Assembly: GCF_963169125.1 (NCBI RefSeq)
Contig: NC_084801.1
Span: 110,759,061-110,823,060 of the forward strand
Origin: Humulus lupulus
Taxonomy: Eukaryota > Streptophyta > Magnoliopsida > Rosales > Cannabaceae
Reading direction: 5' to 3'
DNA: 64,000 bases
The translations under genes and the position numbers were made by a program. Positions 36,791 through 48,235 of the stretch are shown here, one piece after another (positions within the stretch are counted from its first letter, which is position 1; each line of letters opens with the position of its first letter). The notes beneath the pieces were generated by a model. That model did no database searches. It was not told the DNA's origin and worked only from the letters and a program-made list of their open reading frames with translations.

Positions 36791-37466
36791 GATCTAAATC
36801 CCTATCCTCACTTTGGGTAACGCCCTATTTGGTGACATTATCTCCTGAGTGGGCCTGAGCATCAGTTGCCATTTGCAACTCTTTCCCGCGAACATCTCTT
36901 GATAAACCCTTCTTCGCCTTCGTGATAAACCCGTCCCTGCGTCTGTTGGGAATTTCATGGCGAGATGCCATATCGAGGTGATGGCTCGTAAGTCAACCAG
37001 AATCGGTCTCCCAATTACAGAATTGTATGCTGAAGGATAATCAACTACTATGAAAGTAGTGAGTAATGTCCTATTAGCAGGTGCAGTACCTGTAGGCATG
37101 TAAATGGGGCGGGTTTGCCCCGCCCCATTTAACTTTTTTTTTTTTATAAACATTGAATTATAATTTTAGAATTTTCACTAAGCCTAAATATTATTTTTTA
37201 TTGTAATCTTTATATTTTACACTTGGTATCAACTACAGGTCTTTGATGGACAACTTCATTCTTTCCAGTGAAGACTTGTATAGGATGTTAATCGAACTTC
37301 CTGTGTCGACCAACACCCTTTTCACCATCATGTTGGCAATTTGTACGTTCACGACCAGCGGATTGGAGTATGGGAATCGTACGTGCTGGGCATTGTCATC
37401 AGAGAAGGTTATCAATTCCTCCTCTGTACGAGCCTTTTTTGGTACTCGATTTTCCACACTCATCAT
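36791..37466 (-). pseudogene. Tat-like element 2: aspartic protease with an insert
   Basis: 37466-37240 reads the upstream part and active site (HVRFPYSNPLVV, LVDTGSSINILY, ERMKLSIKDL). 37093-36794 resumes with GTAPANRTLL and VVDYPSAYNSVIGRPILVDL. Codons for about 25 residues between them are replaced by about 140 bp of foreign-looking DNA (37094-37239). Confidence 0.85.
37094..37239. repeat. Short AT-rich insert with a GC hairpin and T run
   Basis: It has a perfect hairpin: 13-bp arms TAAATGGGGCGGG and CCCGCCCCATTTA around a 5-base loop (37101-37131), then a run of T (37134-37145), then 90 bp of AT-rich DNA. No clear duplication. It could be a small non-autonomous hAT-like element or a fragment of one. 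Confidence 0.45.
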
Positions 37467-39764
37467 CTCGATGTCCTAGTTGTGGCGTAGGGTTCTAGCA
37501 TATCGTTCCCTTGCCTTCCCATTGTCTCCTGCAAGATGTGGACCTCTGCAGATGGTGCGTAAAGTGCCTGCCACAGGAGCTGGCTGTAGAGGTGGCGAGC
37601 ATTGGTTTGCAGGCGCCTGCTCGTTGCCACCTTGAGCCTCTCGTTGAGAACCCCCTGCGGCTCTCACATATCTTCTCAAATATCCCTGCCTTATCAGGAA
37701 CTCAATCTCGTCCTTCAACTAGTTACATTCATTGGTGTCGTGCCCGTAGTCATTGTGAAAACAACAGAACTTCGTTGTATCTCTCTTGGAGATATCTTTC
37801 CTTATAGGTGCGGGTCGTTTGTAAGGCACACTTGAGCTGGTCGCCTGGTAGACTTCAGCTCGGCTTTCGACAAGGGCTGTGTAGTTGGTGAAACTCGGCT
37901 CATATCGATTGCCTTTGGGGCGCTTACTCTCAGAAACCCAAGGTTCATTGTTCGCCCGCTTTCCACCATTCCTACCATTGCCATTCCCATTGCCTTTGCC
38001 ATTGCCATTGGGTTTTTCTGACCCGCTGGCAGCTTTAGCGGATTCTTTGGGCCCCTTGTCTTTATTTGGCGATTTCCCTTCGTTGGAAATTGCATCTTCG
38101 AGCTTGATATATCGATCAGCCCGATCCAAGAACTCTTGGGTACTTCTAACCCGATGCTTTCTGAGGCTACTCCAGAGGGGTGAATGGTGCCTAACTCCAG
38201 CAGTTAGAGCCATCATCTTACCTTCATCGCCCACTAAGGCTCCAGCTGCAGCTCGCATGAATCATTGGACATACTCTTTCAATGGCTCTCCCTCTTTCTG
38301 TCGTATCTCGACCAGCTGGTTGGCCTCTGTGTGGTGTACACGACCCGAGTAGAACTGTTCGTAGAATTCCTTCACGAAAATTTCCCAAGATACTATACTA
38401 GCAGGAGGGAACTTGTAGAACCATTCCTGAGCGGTATCAGATAGTGTCACAGGGAAGATCCAGCAGCGGGCATCTTTCAACACTTTTGTATGTCCATTTG
38501 TATCTCAAACTTATTAACATGAGATACTGGGTCTCCGTACCCGTTGAAATTTAGCAATTTAGGCATCTTAAACTTACTGGGGGTTTCGGCCGCAACAATC
38601 CTCTGTACGAAGGGGGTACCCCTCCTCCTATCGTACTCGATATGGGATGTTCGTCCCCTGACCAGTTGCTGTACTGCCTGGTTCAGGGCATTAATCTGAG
38701 CCTGAACTGCTTTCGGGACTACTAGGGCCGCTGGTGCTGGGGGAGCGTACTCATCTTGCCTCTCATGGTGGTCATTAAGTATGTCCATAAGATCATCGTC
38801 TCTTCATCTCTGCTCGCTAGCTCCTAGCCAGCTAAAGACGTTCGACTGCCTGGGCTGCCCCCCAGCATTGTGGCTAGCTGGCCTATTTTCTCTAGGTGGG
38901 GGGCTTCTGCCTCCACCTCTTTCTTCATTTCTCCGCCCATCATTCCCTATGTCGAAATCAACTTCATTATAGCCATGCCCATCTCTGAATTGTGGCTGAC
39001 TATGGCGTGACCGGCTATTCACGCTATTTCCTTCTTGGGGTGGCATCTCTCGAGCGTCAGGGGGAGGCCTGCGCTGGTCGTTGGGTCCCCATGCTTTGTT
39101 ATGCCGTGGGGGACCCCTGACCGCAGAGCCTGACTCTGTGTTCCTTCTGTTGGCAGAAGGACGCTGTCCCCTGTTCAGTAGATTCAGCTCTTTATCCCCT
39201 GGGCGTCTAGGGCTGCGGGGCAGTTGCCCAGCCCTATTCTACCTCTGGCGCTGGGGATTGCCTCGACCAACCTGGGATGGAGGCTGCTGCTCAGGATCCC
39301 TAGGTGGGACATCATCCTGGGCCATAGGCGGCTACTTCGGCCTTTGAGGGCTTGTTGGTTGGAGCGGAGGGCTTGGATTGGGACCTCTTTCAGGTGGTGC
39401 ACTCGGTGGCTGATCTGGCTGGGAGGCTGGTACAGCTTGACTCCTAGCCAGTTGAATGGCTGCTTCAAGGGCGGCCATGGCACCCCTCTGCCGACGATCC
39501 ATTTCCGCCTGCCGCTCACTCAGCTCTTGGCACTGGCGTTCTATTTTTCTTTGTTGTAAGGCCATCGTCTCTGCAACATTCTCTTGATTGGCCCTCAGAT
39601 TAGCCAACTCATCTTGCAATATTCTCAGCGTTGTCCTCAGTGTTTCGGAATCTAGTTCCTCCTCATCAAACTCCAAATGTGGTTCATTCTTGGCCACATT
39701 TGGGGGAGGAGGTTGGGATGGTGCAGCGCCAGTAGCCTGTAGTCTTCTTGGATGTTTTCGCCAT
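37467..39764 (-). pseudogene. Tat-like element 2: gag
   Basis: The ATG at 39764 gives MAKTSKKTTG, then a 1-base shift near 39735 moves the frame to TGAAPSQPPPPNVAKNEPH. Next: a coiled-coil-like region (39697-39332, LRTTLRILQDELANL, QQRKIERQCQELSERQ), a basic Arg/Pro-rich stretch (39046-38804), the capsid core (38788-38262, FKMPKLLNFNGYGDP, WFYKFPPASI, HHTEANQLVEIRQKEGEPL), and a knuckle-like motif (CCFHNDYGHDTNEC, near 37725). Stops between pieces make it non-functional. Confidence 0.86.
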
Positions 39765-39790
39765 TAGATTCTTTCACAGCTCTTTCCCAA

Positions 39791-39812
39791 ACTCTCAACG
39801 AGAGCACCAGAA
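39791..39812 (-). promoter_or_regulatory. Primer-binding region of element 2
   Basis: The minus strand just inside the 5' LTR reads CTGGTGCTCTCGTTGAGAG, similar to elements 1 and 3. The tRNA is not assigned. Confidence 0.6.
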
Positions 39813-40429
39813 TGTTGACCCTCGATTTGGCCAACGACACGGGGTCAAATGTACAACAAAGTATAAAGCAAGAATGAGAAAAATGATCTAACGGAAAGGA
39901 AGAAAACACCAAGGAATTATAGAGGTTCGGCCCCAAAGAATGGTAATGACCTACGTCCACTTAGTGATATTGTTATTATTGAATCTCAAAGTCATGATCA
40001 AAGAACTATGGTTCTTGAGTTTCACAAACCTTGAATGTATTACAATAAGACAATGAAAGACTCAATATAGCTCCTTTTTCTCTCAATATTTCACAAAAAG
40101 ATTCAGGAATCAAAAATCCAAAAGTCCCTTCCTTGAACTATTTCATGCATATTTATAGGCTCAAGGAGGGTTACCCATGCCAACGTGCCCTATCTTTCCT
40201 TAATAATCGCGTATCAAGATAATAATGAAGAAATATTCAATGTAGTTATTATAAGATTATAGCTTAAGAAGGAAATAAATTAGGTTATACGACCAGCCTG
40301 GTCGTATAAAAAATTAACCCTGACGATGTGGTGTGCTTCTGGTTGATAGTCGGGCAATACTTTCGCCATGTGTCAACCACGTGTGAGAAATTCTCGCCAC
40401 ATCATCAGCAACCATTTTTTGGGTAAACA
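39813..40429 (-). repeat. 5' LTR of element 2 (617 bp)
   Basis: Minus-strand start TGTTTACCC at 40429, end GGGTCAACA at 39813. It matches the 3' LTR. A minus-strand CTATAAATATGC near 40147-40160 is the likely TATA box. TSD ATATC follows at 40430-40434. Confidence 0.93.
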
Positions 40430-40434
40430 ATATC

Positions 40435-42100
40435 ATATGTCAAATATCAAAATGTAGGGCATTCAACATGCTTACTTAACAATCACTATCATAATTATGA
40501 TCATGCACATTTACAAAGACTCAAGCTCTAGTCATTCTCATATTCAATATTCATGCATGCCCTAATCACATGTTTCTCATGCATCACATACTGAGTACAG
40601 TTTTCTTACCTCTGGTTCGAGCGAGAAATAACTAATGAACGACCCTTGGGAACGATAAATCCTTTGATCCTTTAGCGGTCACCTAGTCATAACCAAATAT
40701 GGAATCCAATTAATGAAATCAACAATAAAATGATTCTTGACCTAAACCTCACTCCTGAGACCTCGAATCGTACTCAAACAGTTAGTAGATTCGATCCCGA
40801 ACCATAGGAATTGAAACTCCGAGCCAAAAACCCTAAAAAGTGCCCAAAATATGAATCAGGAAAAGCAGGGCAGCACTACAGCACTGCCCCTTAGCACCCC
40901 AGCGCTACAAGCAGGGTTGGATGGCCCTGGCTAGCGCTGTAGTGCCCTCCCTTGGGCACTGTAGCGTTAGGACCAGGCTTATCCAGGCCTGGTTTTTCCT
41001 CCTTCGATTTTTCCATTTTTAACATTCAAAACATGCTTGCAAACCTCATTCAAACTCCCAAATACCCAACGCACAAGTCCTAGGCATCATAACCCAAGCA
41101 ACCTTTGCCAAAAACTCCCATCAATTCTCCATTTTAAACTTCAAAATCCCAACTGAAACTCAATAAGAAAACAGAGTAAAACCAGAGTTATAATGGCTAG
41201 AAACTTAACTCAAGCTCAGTATCACACCCTCTTCAATGGTAGAACATAACCCTAGATCATCAAGGCTCAACTCCCTAGCTTGGTTGCTCAAATGGAGCTT
41301 CAAAATTCAATGAAAGAAGGAGAGAAGAAGATGAACAGGAGGAGAAGAAAGAGGCTTTATTTTTGCAAGGTTTCTACAGCCTTCAATGGTTTATATTTAT
41401 CCCTAGGTGAAAAGACAATATTGCCCCTAGACTTAAGTAAAACCCTTAACATCCACCAATGGAAAAATCATCATTTCTCTTCTATCTCGTTAATCATAAT
41501 TAACACCCTCCAATTCCCGTTATTCCCAATATTTTTCAAATGATAATAAATCATATCCTATTACCCTTTAATTCCCGGTAATGTTCTAATCACCAAATTA
41601 CCCGAAGACTCACCCTGAGCCCCGAAATTAACCCCATTATGACTAAACTGATAACTTGCATTCAAAGATCGTCTCATGCCGAATGGCTCGAACAAATCCA
41701 CATTATGATGTGGTATTGCTCATAATTCACCAACATGCATGAAACTATACAAATGTGCCCTCAACAGGCCAAATTACCAAAATTCCCTTATAATGAAAAA
41801 AATGGACCCATATGCATGTATTTATCATGGTCTACAGGGTTCATAACTACTCCTCTTACTACAGGACGCTTACCTAGCCAACGTTTAGATCCGGCTCTAC
41901 CCAAAATTTTCTGGTTCACCCCAACATTCCCCACTTGTCCGACTGTTGCTAAGCAGTTTTATGACTCTATGAAATTACGTCGATACTTTTCTCTATTTCT
42001 TTTTTTTCTTTCACAAATATGAAATAGGAAAGTTCTGTATATAATTCAGATATCAGAAAAGAAAGATCCTATACCTTATTAGGAAATTTGGGTCATTACA
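40435..42100 (-). repeat. Chromovirus Y LTR, right piece
   Basis: It continues the LTR broken at 25760. On the minus strand it starts TGTAATGACCCAAATTTCC at 42100, next to a purine tract. 40865-40985 is GC-rich with repeated words such as AGCGCTGTAG and GCACTGTAGCG. No gene. Confidence 0.82.
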
Positions 42101-42118
42101 ACGATCCCCTCCTTATAG
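42101..42118 (-). promoter_or_regulatory. Polypurine tract of chromovirus Y
   Basis: Minus strand CTATAAGGAGGGGATCGT before the LTR. The plus-strand chromovirus has GAGGGGATAGC in the same place (59035-59048), so they belong to related families. Confidence 0.7.
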
Positions 42119-43521
42119 AAATTTAGTAATTTATGTGAACCGCTCGGAATATAAATTCCGCAAAACTGATTCCAGTTTCCTAGGTCGTTCCCTCGACCTC
42201 ACTATTTCTGTATCATACCTTAACTAAATGTATCACATTGATTCTCAAAACCTTGTTCTTTTTTTTAAGATTTGAATTGGCTACTCCTCATAGGATAACT
42301 TAGCCTCAATCACTAGATTCCCATAACTCAACACATGAGTCTCTTCTAACCCATGTCCTCATCATGGAAATATAAAATACTCTGTATACAATCGACAATG
42401 CCAAAACTGAGGTCAACCCAAAGGCAACCTAACTGATCCTATCCAGGATTTCAAACAGTCCTACCAATCTAGGGCTCAACTTGCGCTTATCTCCTCACCC
42501 CTTTCCATGGTGATACTCTAAGGAAGATACAATCTTCTACTTGGAACTCCATGTTCCTGCATTTCAAATCAACAAAACTTTTCCATTTACTTTGAGAAGT
42601 GAGCATCCAAGCTCTACTCCTCTAATAATTGCAATGATCCCCTGAACTACCTCAGGATCCAAAATCAACATCTCCCCATCTCATTCCAATGAATGGGTGA
42701 TATACATTCCTTACTATACAACATTTCATAAGGTGCCTCTCCAATACAGGATAACTCTCTCTCTCTGATTTACCTTCAGTCTGAGGATAATCAACTGTAC
42801 TAAGTTTCAATTATATACTCATCTCCTTCCTTAACCCTCCCAAAACCTGGAAGTAATAATAGAGTCTTCATCTGATAAGATAGACCTTGAATTCCATGAA
42901 GACGTACCATCTCTCTCACATAGAGATATGTATATTGATCAACTGTATTACTTGTCCTTACTGATAGAAGTGAACTCACTTTCAATACTGGTCCAGAATG
43001 ACCCAATCCAAATCATGCTAACCCACTCTCCTGGGCAGCCCCACCGCGAAACCTATCGCAATGTTTCCTTATTTCCATTATAGAATACTCAAAGGCTGCA
43101 ATGGCCTTACTAATTTCTGATACTCTGTCTTGACCTGCTAACAGGTTGAGAACTTTGCCACATATTCCATTATGTCCCCCTCCATCCCAGGGCACCAATA
43201 TAAATCTTTCAGACTCTATTACATCTTCATGATTCCTGGATGAAGAGTAAGAGGTAGTATGAGATTCATCTAGAATCTCCTGTTTAATCCCAGTGTCCAT
43301 CAGATCCCAAGTCCAATCCTTATACCACAATAAACGCATACCTAACACTGCATAGTCCTTAGCTAATCCAGCTAAGACTTTCCCCTCAATTCTCCCATCT
43401 ATGGGTCACTTAACTATTTTTCCTTTGATCTTTTCTGAAATAATAATCTCAAGGGTACAGCTGGCCATTTGGCCCACTAGAATCTCTCCTCTAATTCTGG
43501 TCAGATCCTTTAACTAACATG
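42119..43521 (-). pseudogene. Chromovirus Y integrase, highly degenerate
   Basis: The minus strand shows the zinc-domain region (43348-43013, very decayed), the integrase core start (43006-42800, SNTVDQYTYLYVREMVRLHG) and the C-terminal GPY region (about 42600-42420, SFVDLKCRNMEF and VSPWKG). Frames change every few dozen codons. This is the most decayed element here and the host of the 43522-57923 insertion. Confidence 0.72.
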
Positions 43522-44523
43522 TGTTGGGAAACTTAAACAAGATCTTTATTTATTTTCATGTAGATCTAATATTAAACAAATTAATATGAGATAACCTAGA
43601 ACATGTTTCTAAAATTGAATTCAAAGAGAAACAATGACAAAAATACTTACAGTATACGCAGCGGAATGAATGAGTATTTCCTTTAGTTTCTCTAACCCTT
43701 GTATCCTTTCTGTCGCAGAGTATTATCAAGAAACTTAACCGACCTTCTATTTTCTTCACAGTCTTCCAAAGTATCCTTAGAATCACCTAGACTAGAGTGG
43801 GCAATTCTAAACACATCAGATAGATACATAGAGAAGAAGAGAAAATAACAAAGAGGCTTAGAAAAGGACTTGTGTTTAGAGAGAATCTAAAACCTATCAG
43901 AGAATTTGACTTTTGAACTTATGAACTTTTCAGAACTTGTGTTTCTACTTCCCTCTAAGAACTCCTTTTATAGACTCAATTAGGCCATTTAATTTAATTA
44001 AAAAATCAATAAAATAATAGCCAATTTGAAGCCCTAGGTCGAAATTATCATGGGCTTTAGGCCTGTGAAATTTCTCATTTGATTATAACCCCATTGCATT
44101 TAAAATCAAGGCCTGTATTATTTTTTTATTGATTTATTTAATTAAATAATTATTTAGATCCTTTATCAAATTAATTATTTATAATTTGAACCTTGATTTA
44201 AACTTATTTATTAATTGAGATACCAATTTATCTTAATTAATAAATCTGCCCTAATTTCTCTTTTCTTCTCTAAATTACATAACTCTGTGAAACTATCCAA
44301 AATTGACCTGGTCAACTTTGATAATTCTAATTGAAAATCAAATCAATTAATTGATACTATCTAGATGATTTTATCCAAGGTACAATGGGGACCATGGGCC
44401 TATGAAATCAAGCTCCAATAAGTGATCATAAATCTAACAAATAAATTTACTAACTTATTAATTCCTCGTGACTCCACTATAAACTCAGAAGTGCACTCTT
44501 GAATTCATAGAACACTCTATAAC
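43522..44523 (-). repeat. Solo copia-type LTR C, left piece
   Basis: The plus-strand left end TGTTGGGAAACTT is the minus-strand LTR end. Left flank ACATG (43517-43521) equals the right flank at 57924-57928. It is interrupted at ATAAC (44519-44523) by Tat-like element 3 and resumes at 57057. Joined length is about 1869 bp. A minus-strand TATAAAAGG is at 43964-43972. Confidence 0.92.
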
Positions 44524-45268
44524 TGTACGCCCTGATTTTCCCACGGGCTGATTAGCAAACCGAGCTGCAGCCTAACCATGATTACCTCATGATCATCCCC
44601 AGGGGCTGGAGCTTCTGTCGTAATGTCGTACCTTCTTAGCTCGAGGAAGCCCAAGGCCGGGGGGAGGGATTCCGAAGGTCGAAGACCGAGCTAAGTATAA
44701 AGCTCGTGGTACGAGCTTCATATGGAGGGTATGACCCTTTGCGAAGTCAACACACGCAAGGTAAACATGCACATATCAGGCATCACGTGTCTGATATCCC
44801 CCTGACTTCTCGGACATGCAGCAGGAACGTGCGTATTCAGACACCCACGACTGGGTTGGGCCATGCGGCCCATTACCTCCTTACCTATTGATTTGACCAC
44901 ACTCATGTGTCAGGTTTAGGAATTAATCATGAGTGTCACAGAATTCATACAACAAGTAAGAAGGTCACGGGATGACCTTCTTACCAACTTCCAGGTGCCT
45001 TCTCCTATAAATATGGAGACCCTGGGAGTTGATAAGGGTTGGAAAAAATAACCTCTTGTAAGAAATACTCTGTAACCAAATACTCAATATAGATCAATAA
45101 TATTGACTAGTGGAGTAGAAGGATTTTAACCTTCGAACCACTTAAAAAACGTGTCTTGAGTCACCTCTTTCATCCTCTAGGATCATATATCCGTTTCGGT
45201 TCTATATTTGGCACTAATCCCTTTCTCTTCTTCTCTTAATTACCTGTTGGCGAAGAACCGCGTCAACA
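44524..45268 (+). repeat. 5' LTR of element 3 (745 bp)
   Basis: Starts TGTACGCCCTGATTTTCCC and ends GAACCGCGTCAACA. The likely TATA box CTATAAATAT is at 45005-45014. Upstream are a G-box CACGTG (44784-44789) between inverted arms ATATCAG/CTGATAT, and a perfect 12-bp inverted repeat (44956-44984). Confidence 0.96.
44956..44984. promoter_or_regulatory. 12-bp inverted repeat upstream of the LTR TATA box
   Basis: GTAAGAAGGTCA and TGACCTTCTTAC face each other around CGGGA, 20 bp before the TATA box. The 3' LTR has one changed base in the right arm. It could be a protein-binding palindrome or a hairpin in read-through RNA. Confidence 0.5.
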
Positions 45269-45290
45269 GTTTGGTGCTTTCATTGAGAGC
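45269..45290 (+). promoter_or_regulatory. Primer-binding region of element 3
   Basis: GTTTGGTGCTTTCATTGAGA directly after the LTR; same as element 1. The tRNA is not assigned. Confidence 0.6.
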
Positions 45291-45323
45291 AAGTTCGATT
45301 AGTGCTGCTGCAAACATCCAACT

Positions 45324-47648
45324 ATGGTGACTACTCGATCCAGGCATGGTAACGAGACAGAACAACATGATGGGCAGGAGGCTCATCATACTACCATCCC
45401 TGATGAACAAGTTCTTGAAGTCCAACAGCAGTCAGGAAAACAGCCGGTGGGCCAAGATGATACCGGTAGTTCGGCGCCTCGGCCACCTAATCCGAACCCA
45501 TGTTATTATACTGCGGTGGAAATGGAGAACACTCAACTAAGGAGTCAGTTAGCAACAACTAGCCAGCAAATCCAGGATATCCTGGCCCGATTACCCCCTC
45601 TCACAACCGGCGTTAACGTCGAAGAGAGGCAAGGCGAGGCTCCTAAGTCTCGCCGGGGTAACCGGTCCAGGCATAGTCGTTCGGATAGACTTCTGGCAGC
45701 CAACTCCACCCCTTCATCACACCATCGAGAGGCAAACTTCGAGGAAATGCCTAGGACTGGACAACAGCAATACAGCTGTTCGGTCAGGACATCGACTCCT
45801 AGCTCCCAACCATCCTCGAGAACGCCCAGGGGAGCACAAGGAAATTCCCGAAGGAGATCCAGGGAAGGCTCGCGACGTCAGCCCGTCCCCGACGACCGTC
45901 CTGCGCCTCGTCTAGATCGCCCGGTGCGGGACCAACAGGTTGGCAGGGCCGAAAGGCCCCCACCAAACTTGATCCGTCCAGACGGAACTAGGATCGCTTC
46001 CCCAGTCAGGCATCCTCCATCTCCGATCAGATATATGTCTCCTCCTCGGCCCGTCCGGGACATTCCAGCCTATGGGAGTAGTGGGAGAAACCCGCCATCA
46101 GCTGGACCTTCCTGGCGCAGCAGGGCGCCGGGGGAAGGCTCAGGTCGTCACCACCAAAGGCGGACTCCAAGCCTATCCAGCAGGAGCCACTGGACCGGAA
46201 GTCGCCGGAGTGATCTCTCCGGGGGAGACCTTCGTCAGCGTTTAAGTTCAGCACAAGGTCACCAGACCACCCAGGGAGGTGACCTGCGAGATCGCCTCAA
46301 CTCTCATAGAGGGGACAGAGTAGGAGGAGATGGCCAGGCTCGCTAAGGGGGGGCCCTGTCCGAAGTACGCAACGGGGGGAATGTCCCAAATAACCTATCT
46401 CAAGATAGGAGGGGCAATAACCCACCAAATGTGTACAATGGATCCGGAGCTGTTGAACAGCCCCGGAATAACCAAGGACATCAAGACCAAACCCTCGAGC
46501 GCCTAACTCAGATGGAGGAGCTGATGAGGAAGCTCCTTTCAGAAAAAGAAAAAGACGAGTATGATTTGGGAGACGAGATGGAACTCTTCGCCCCCAATAT
46601 AGCATCAACGGCATACCTATCTGGTTTCCGTATGCCTCACTTGTCAAAGTTCAACGGGGACGGAGACCCGTCGGACCATTTAGGGATGTTCAACACCCTA
46701 ATGATGGCCCATAACATTGGCCCGGAGCTGAGATGCTTGATCTTCCCCTCCACACTGACTGGACCTGCCAAGCAGTGGTTCAAGCAAAGTAAAAGACAAT
46801 CAATCAGTTCCTGGAAGACCTTCTCAGCCGACTTCAAAAGGGCATTATGAGCCTCCTAGGCCGCCCGTGTTCAGGCCGACTCCCTGGCTAACGTGAGGCA
46901 GCAACCCGGTGAGACTCTGAAGGCCTACCTAAGCAGATTCGTGAACGTCGCTACTCGGGCTAGAGACGCAGATGATAGCTCCAAGCTCATGGACATGAGA
47001 ACCGGAATCCTTGTCGGAGGAGACCTATGGAAGGATATACAGAGGAAGGGAGTCAGCTCGGTCAAAGAATTCCTTAACAGGGCCCAAGAATGGATAAACT
47101 TGGAAGAAGCCGAAGCCTCAGCTGCGGGAACCAGCCAGGTTCCCGATCAGCCCGTTGGGACGGAGGTCATGGCAGCAACCCCAGACGTCACGTAGAGCAA
47201 CCAGCCCGGTGGAGGAAAAAGAAAGGGCAATGGCGAAAACGGTCAGCACGGCCAAAAGAAGAATAAGTCCGTAGAAAAGTTTAAGCCTGTTTTCACGACG
47301 TATACCGAGCTCACCCAGTCCAGAGAGAGTATCTTCTTGGCCAACTCTACTCGGGTCCCTTGGAAGAGGCCGGAGCCATTGAAGCACCCCAAGGGAAAGT
47401 GAGACACTTCAAAAATTTTCCGTTTTCATAACGACATTGGCCACAATACTGACGATTGCAGGCATTTGAAAGATGAGATCGAGACTCTCATCCGAGCCGG
47501 TCCCTTGGCTAAATACTCGCGGAACAAGGTCCCAGCGAGTCGACCTACTCCAAAAACCCCAGCCAGTCAGCCCGAGTCTCGGGTAGATCAGGATGTCCCT
47601 CCCCCCGTGGTAGGATGAGAGATATCCACCATCTCTGGAGGTCCGCAC
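45324..47648 (+). pseudogene. Tat-like element 3: gag
   Basis: ATG at 45324 (MVTTRSRHGNETEQ), 55 bp after the LTR. A 340-codon open stretch rich in Arg, Pro, Ser and Gly runs to a TAA at 46344. The same frame continues through the capsid core (GFRMPHLSKFNGDGDPSDH, AKQWFKQSKRQSI, QQPGETLKAYLSRFVNVA, about 46630-46960), a Lys-rich region and a knuckle-like motif (FRFHNDIGHNTDDC, first Cys changed to Phe, near 47420-47465). In-frame stops: 46344, 46848, about 46857, 47193, 47400 and about 47617. No frameshift in gag. Confidence 0.88.
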
Positions 47649-48235
47649 ATGGCTGGCACGAGCAGAGGCGCCCAGAAGAGATACGTGAATGAACTAAAGG
47701 CTCACAATGGAGTGGAGTTCATCTCGGAGCAGCGCCAGTCGAAGCAGCAGCGATTGGAGAGGCAACCAATCATTTTTAAGGAGGAAGATGCAGGCCGTGT
47801 CCAGTTCCCTCACAATGACCCCTTGGTTATAGCAGTCCAGCTCGCCAACCAGAGAGTGAGGAGGGTACTGATAGACAACGGGAGCTCGGTGAACCTCCTA
47901 TTCCGATCCACCTTAGAGAAGATGGGTTTGACCGTCGCCGAGCTAGACGCAACCTCCATGATGTGTATGGTTTTTCGGGAGAAGGATCAGTTGCGATAGG
48001 GACGATCGAGCTGGTGATCACCCTAGGGGAAGAATCTCGGACAGTCTCCAAACTACTCGAGTTCGTGGTCATAGACTACCCCACTGCTTACAACACCATT
48101 TTGGGCCGACCTACGCTCATAGCTTTCAAGGCTATCACTTCCATTCGACACCTCGCCATGAAGTTCCCTACTTCAACGGGGACCTGCACTATCCATGGCG
48201 ACTAGCTCGCTGCCAGGGAATGCTACAACATTTCC
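47649..48235 (+). pseudogene. Tat-like element 3: aspartic protease
   Basis: It follows gag in the same frame: [20 protein letters not shown], then the active-site box [12 protein letters not shown] at about 47870-47905. A frameshift near 47962 moves the reading to the next frame, which gives [34 protein letters not shown] and AITSIRHLAMKFP, ending at a TAG (48204). Both retropepsin motifs are present. Confidence 0.88.

Larger units (their letters stand above)
25761..40429 (-). mobile_element. Tat-like Ty3/gypsy element 2, complete with TSD
   Basis: Bounded by two related LTRs and by the perfect duplication ATATC (25756-25760 and 40430-40434). Minus-strand order: 5' LTR 39813-40429, gag, protease, RT, RNase H, integrase (stop at 32954), then an antisense gene on the plus strand (29573-32248), purine tract, 3' LTR. 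It carries two younger solo LTRs. Without them it is about 11.8 kb. The two LTRs differ at about two to three dozen sites by eye, so the insertion is moderately old. All gag-pol frames are broken, and the RT box is YVDN, so it is not autonomous. Confidence 0.93.

Noticed and set aside
37885..39559. Plus-strand ORFs of 60 to 155 codons opposite gag of element 2
   Set aside because: Low-complexity frames opposite real gag codons; no family resemblance.
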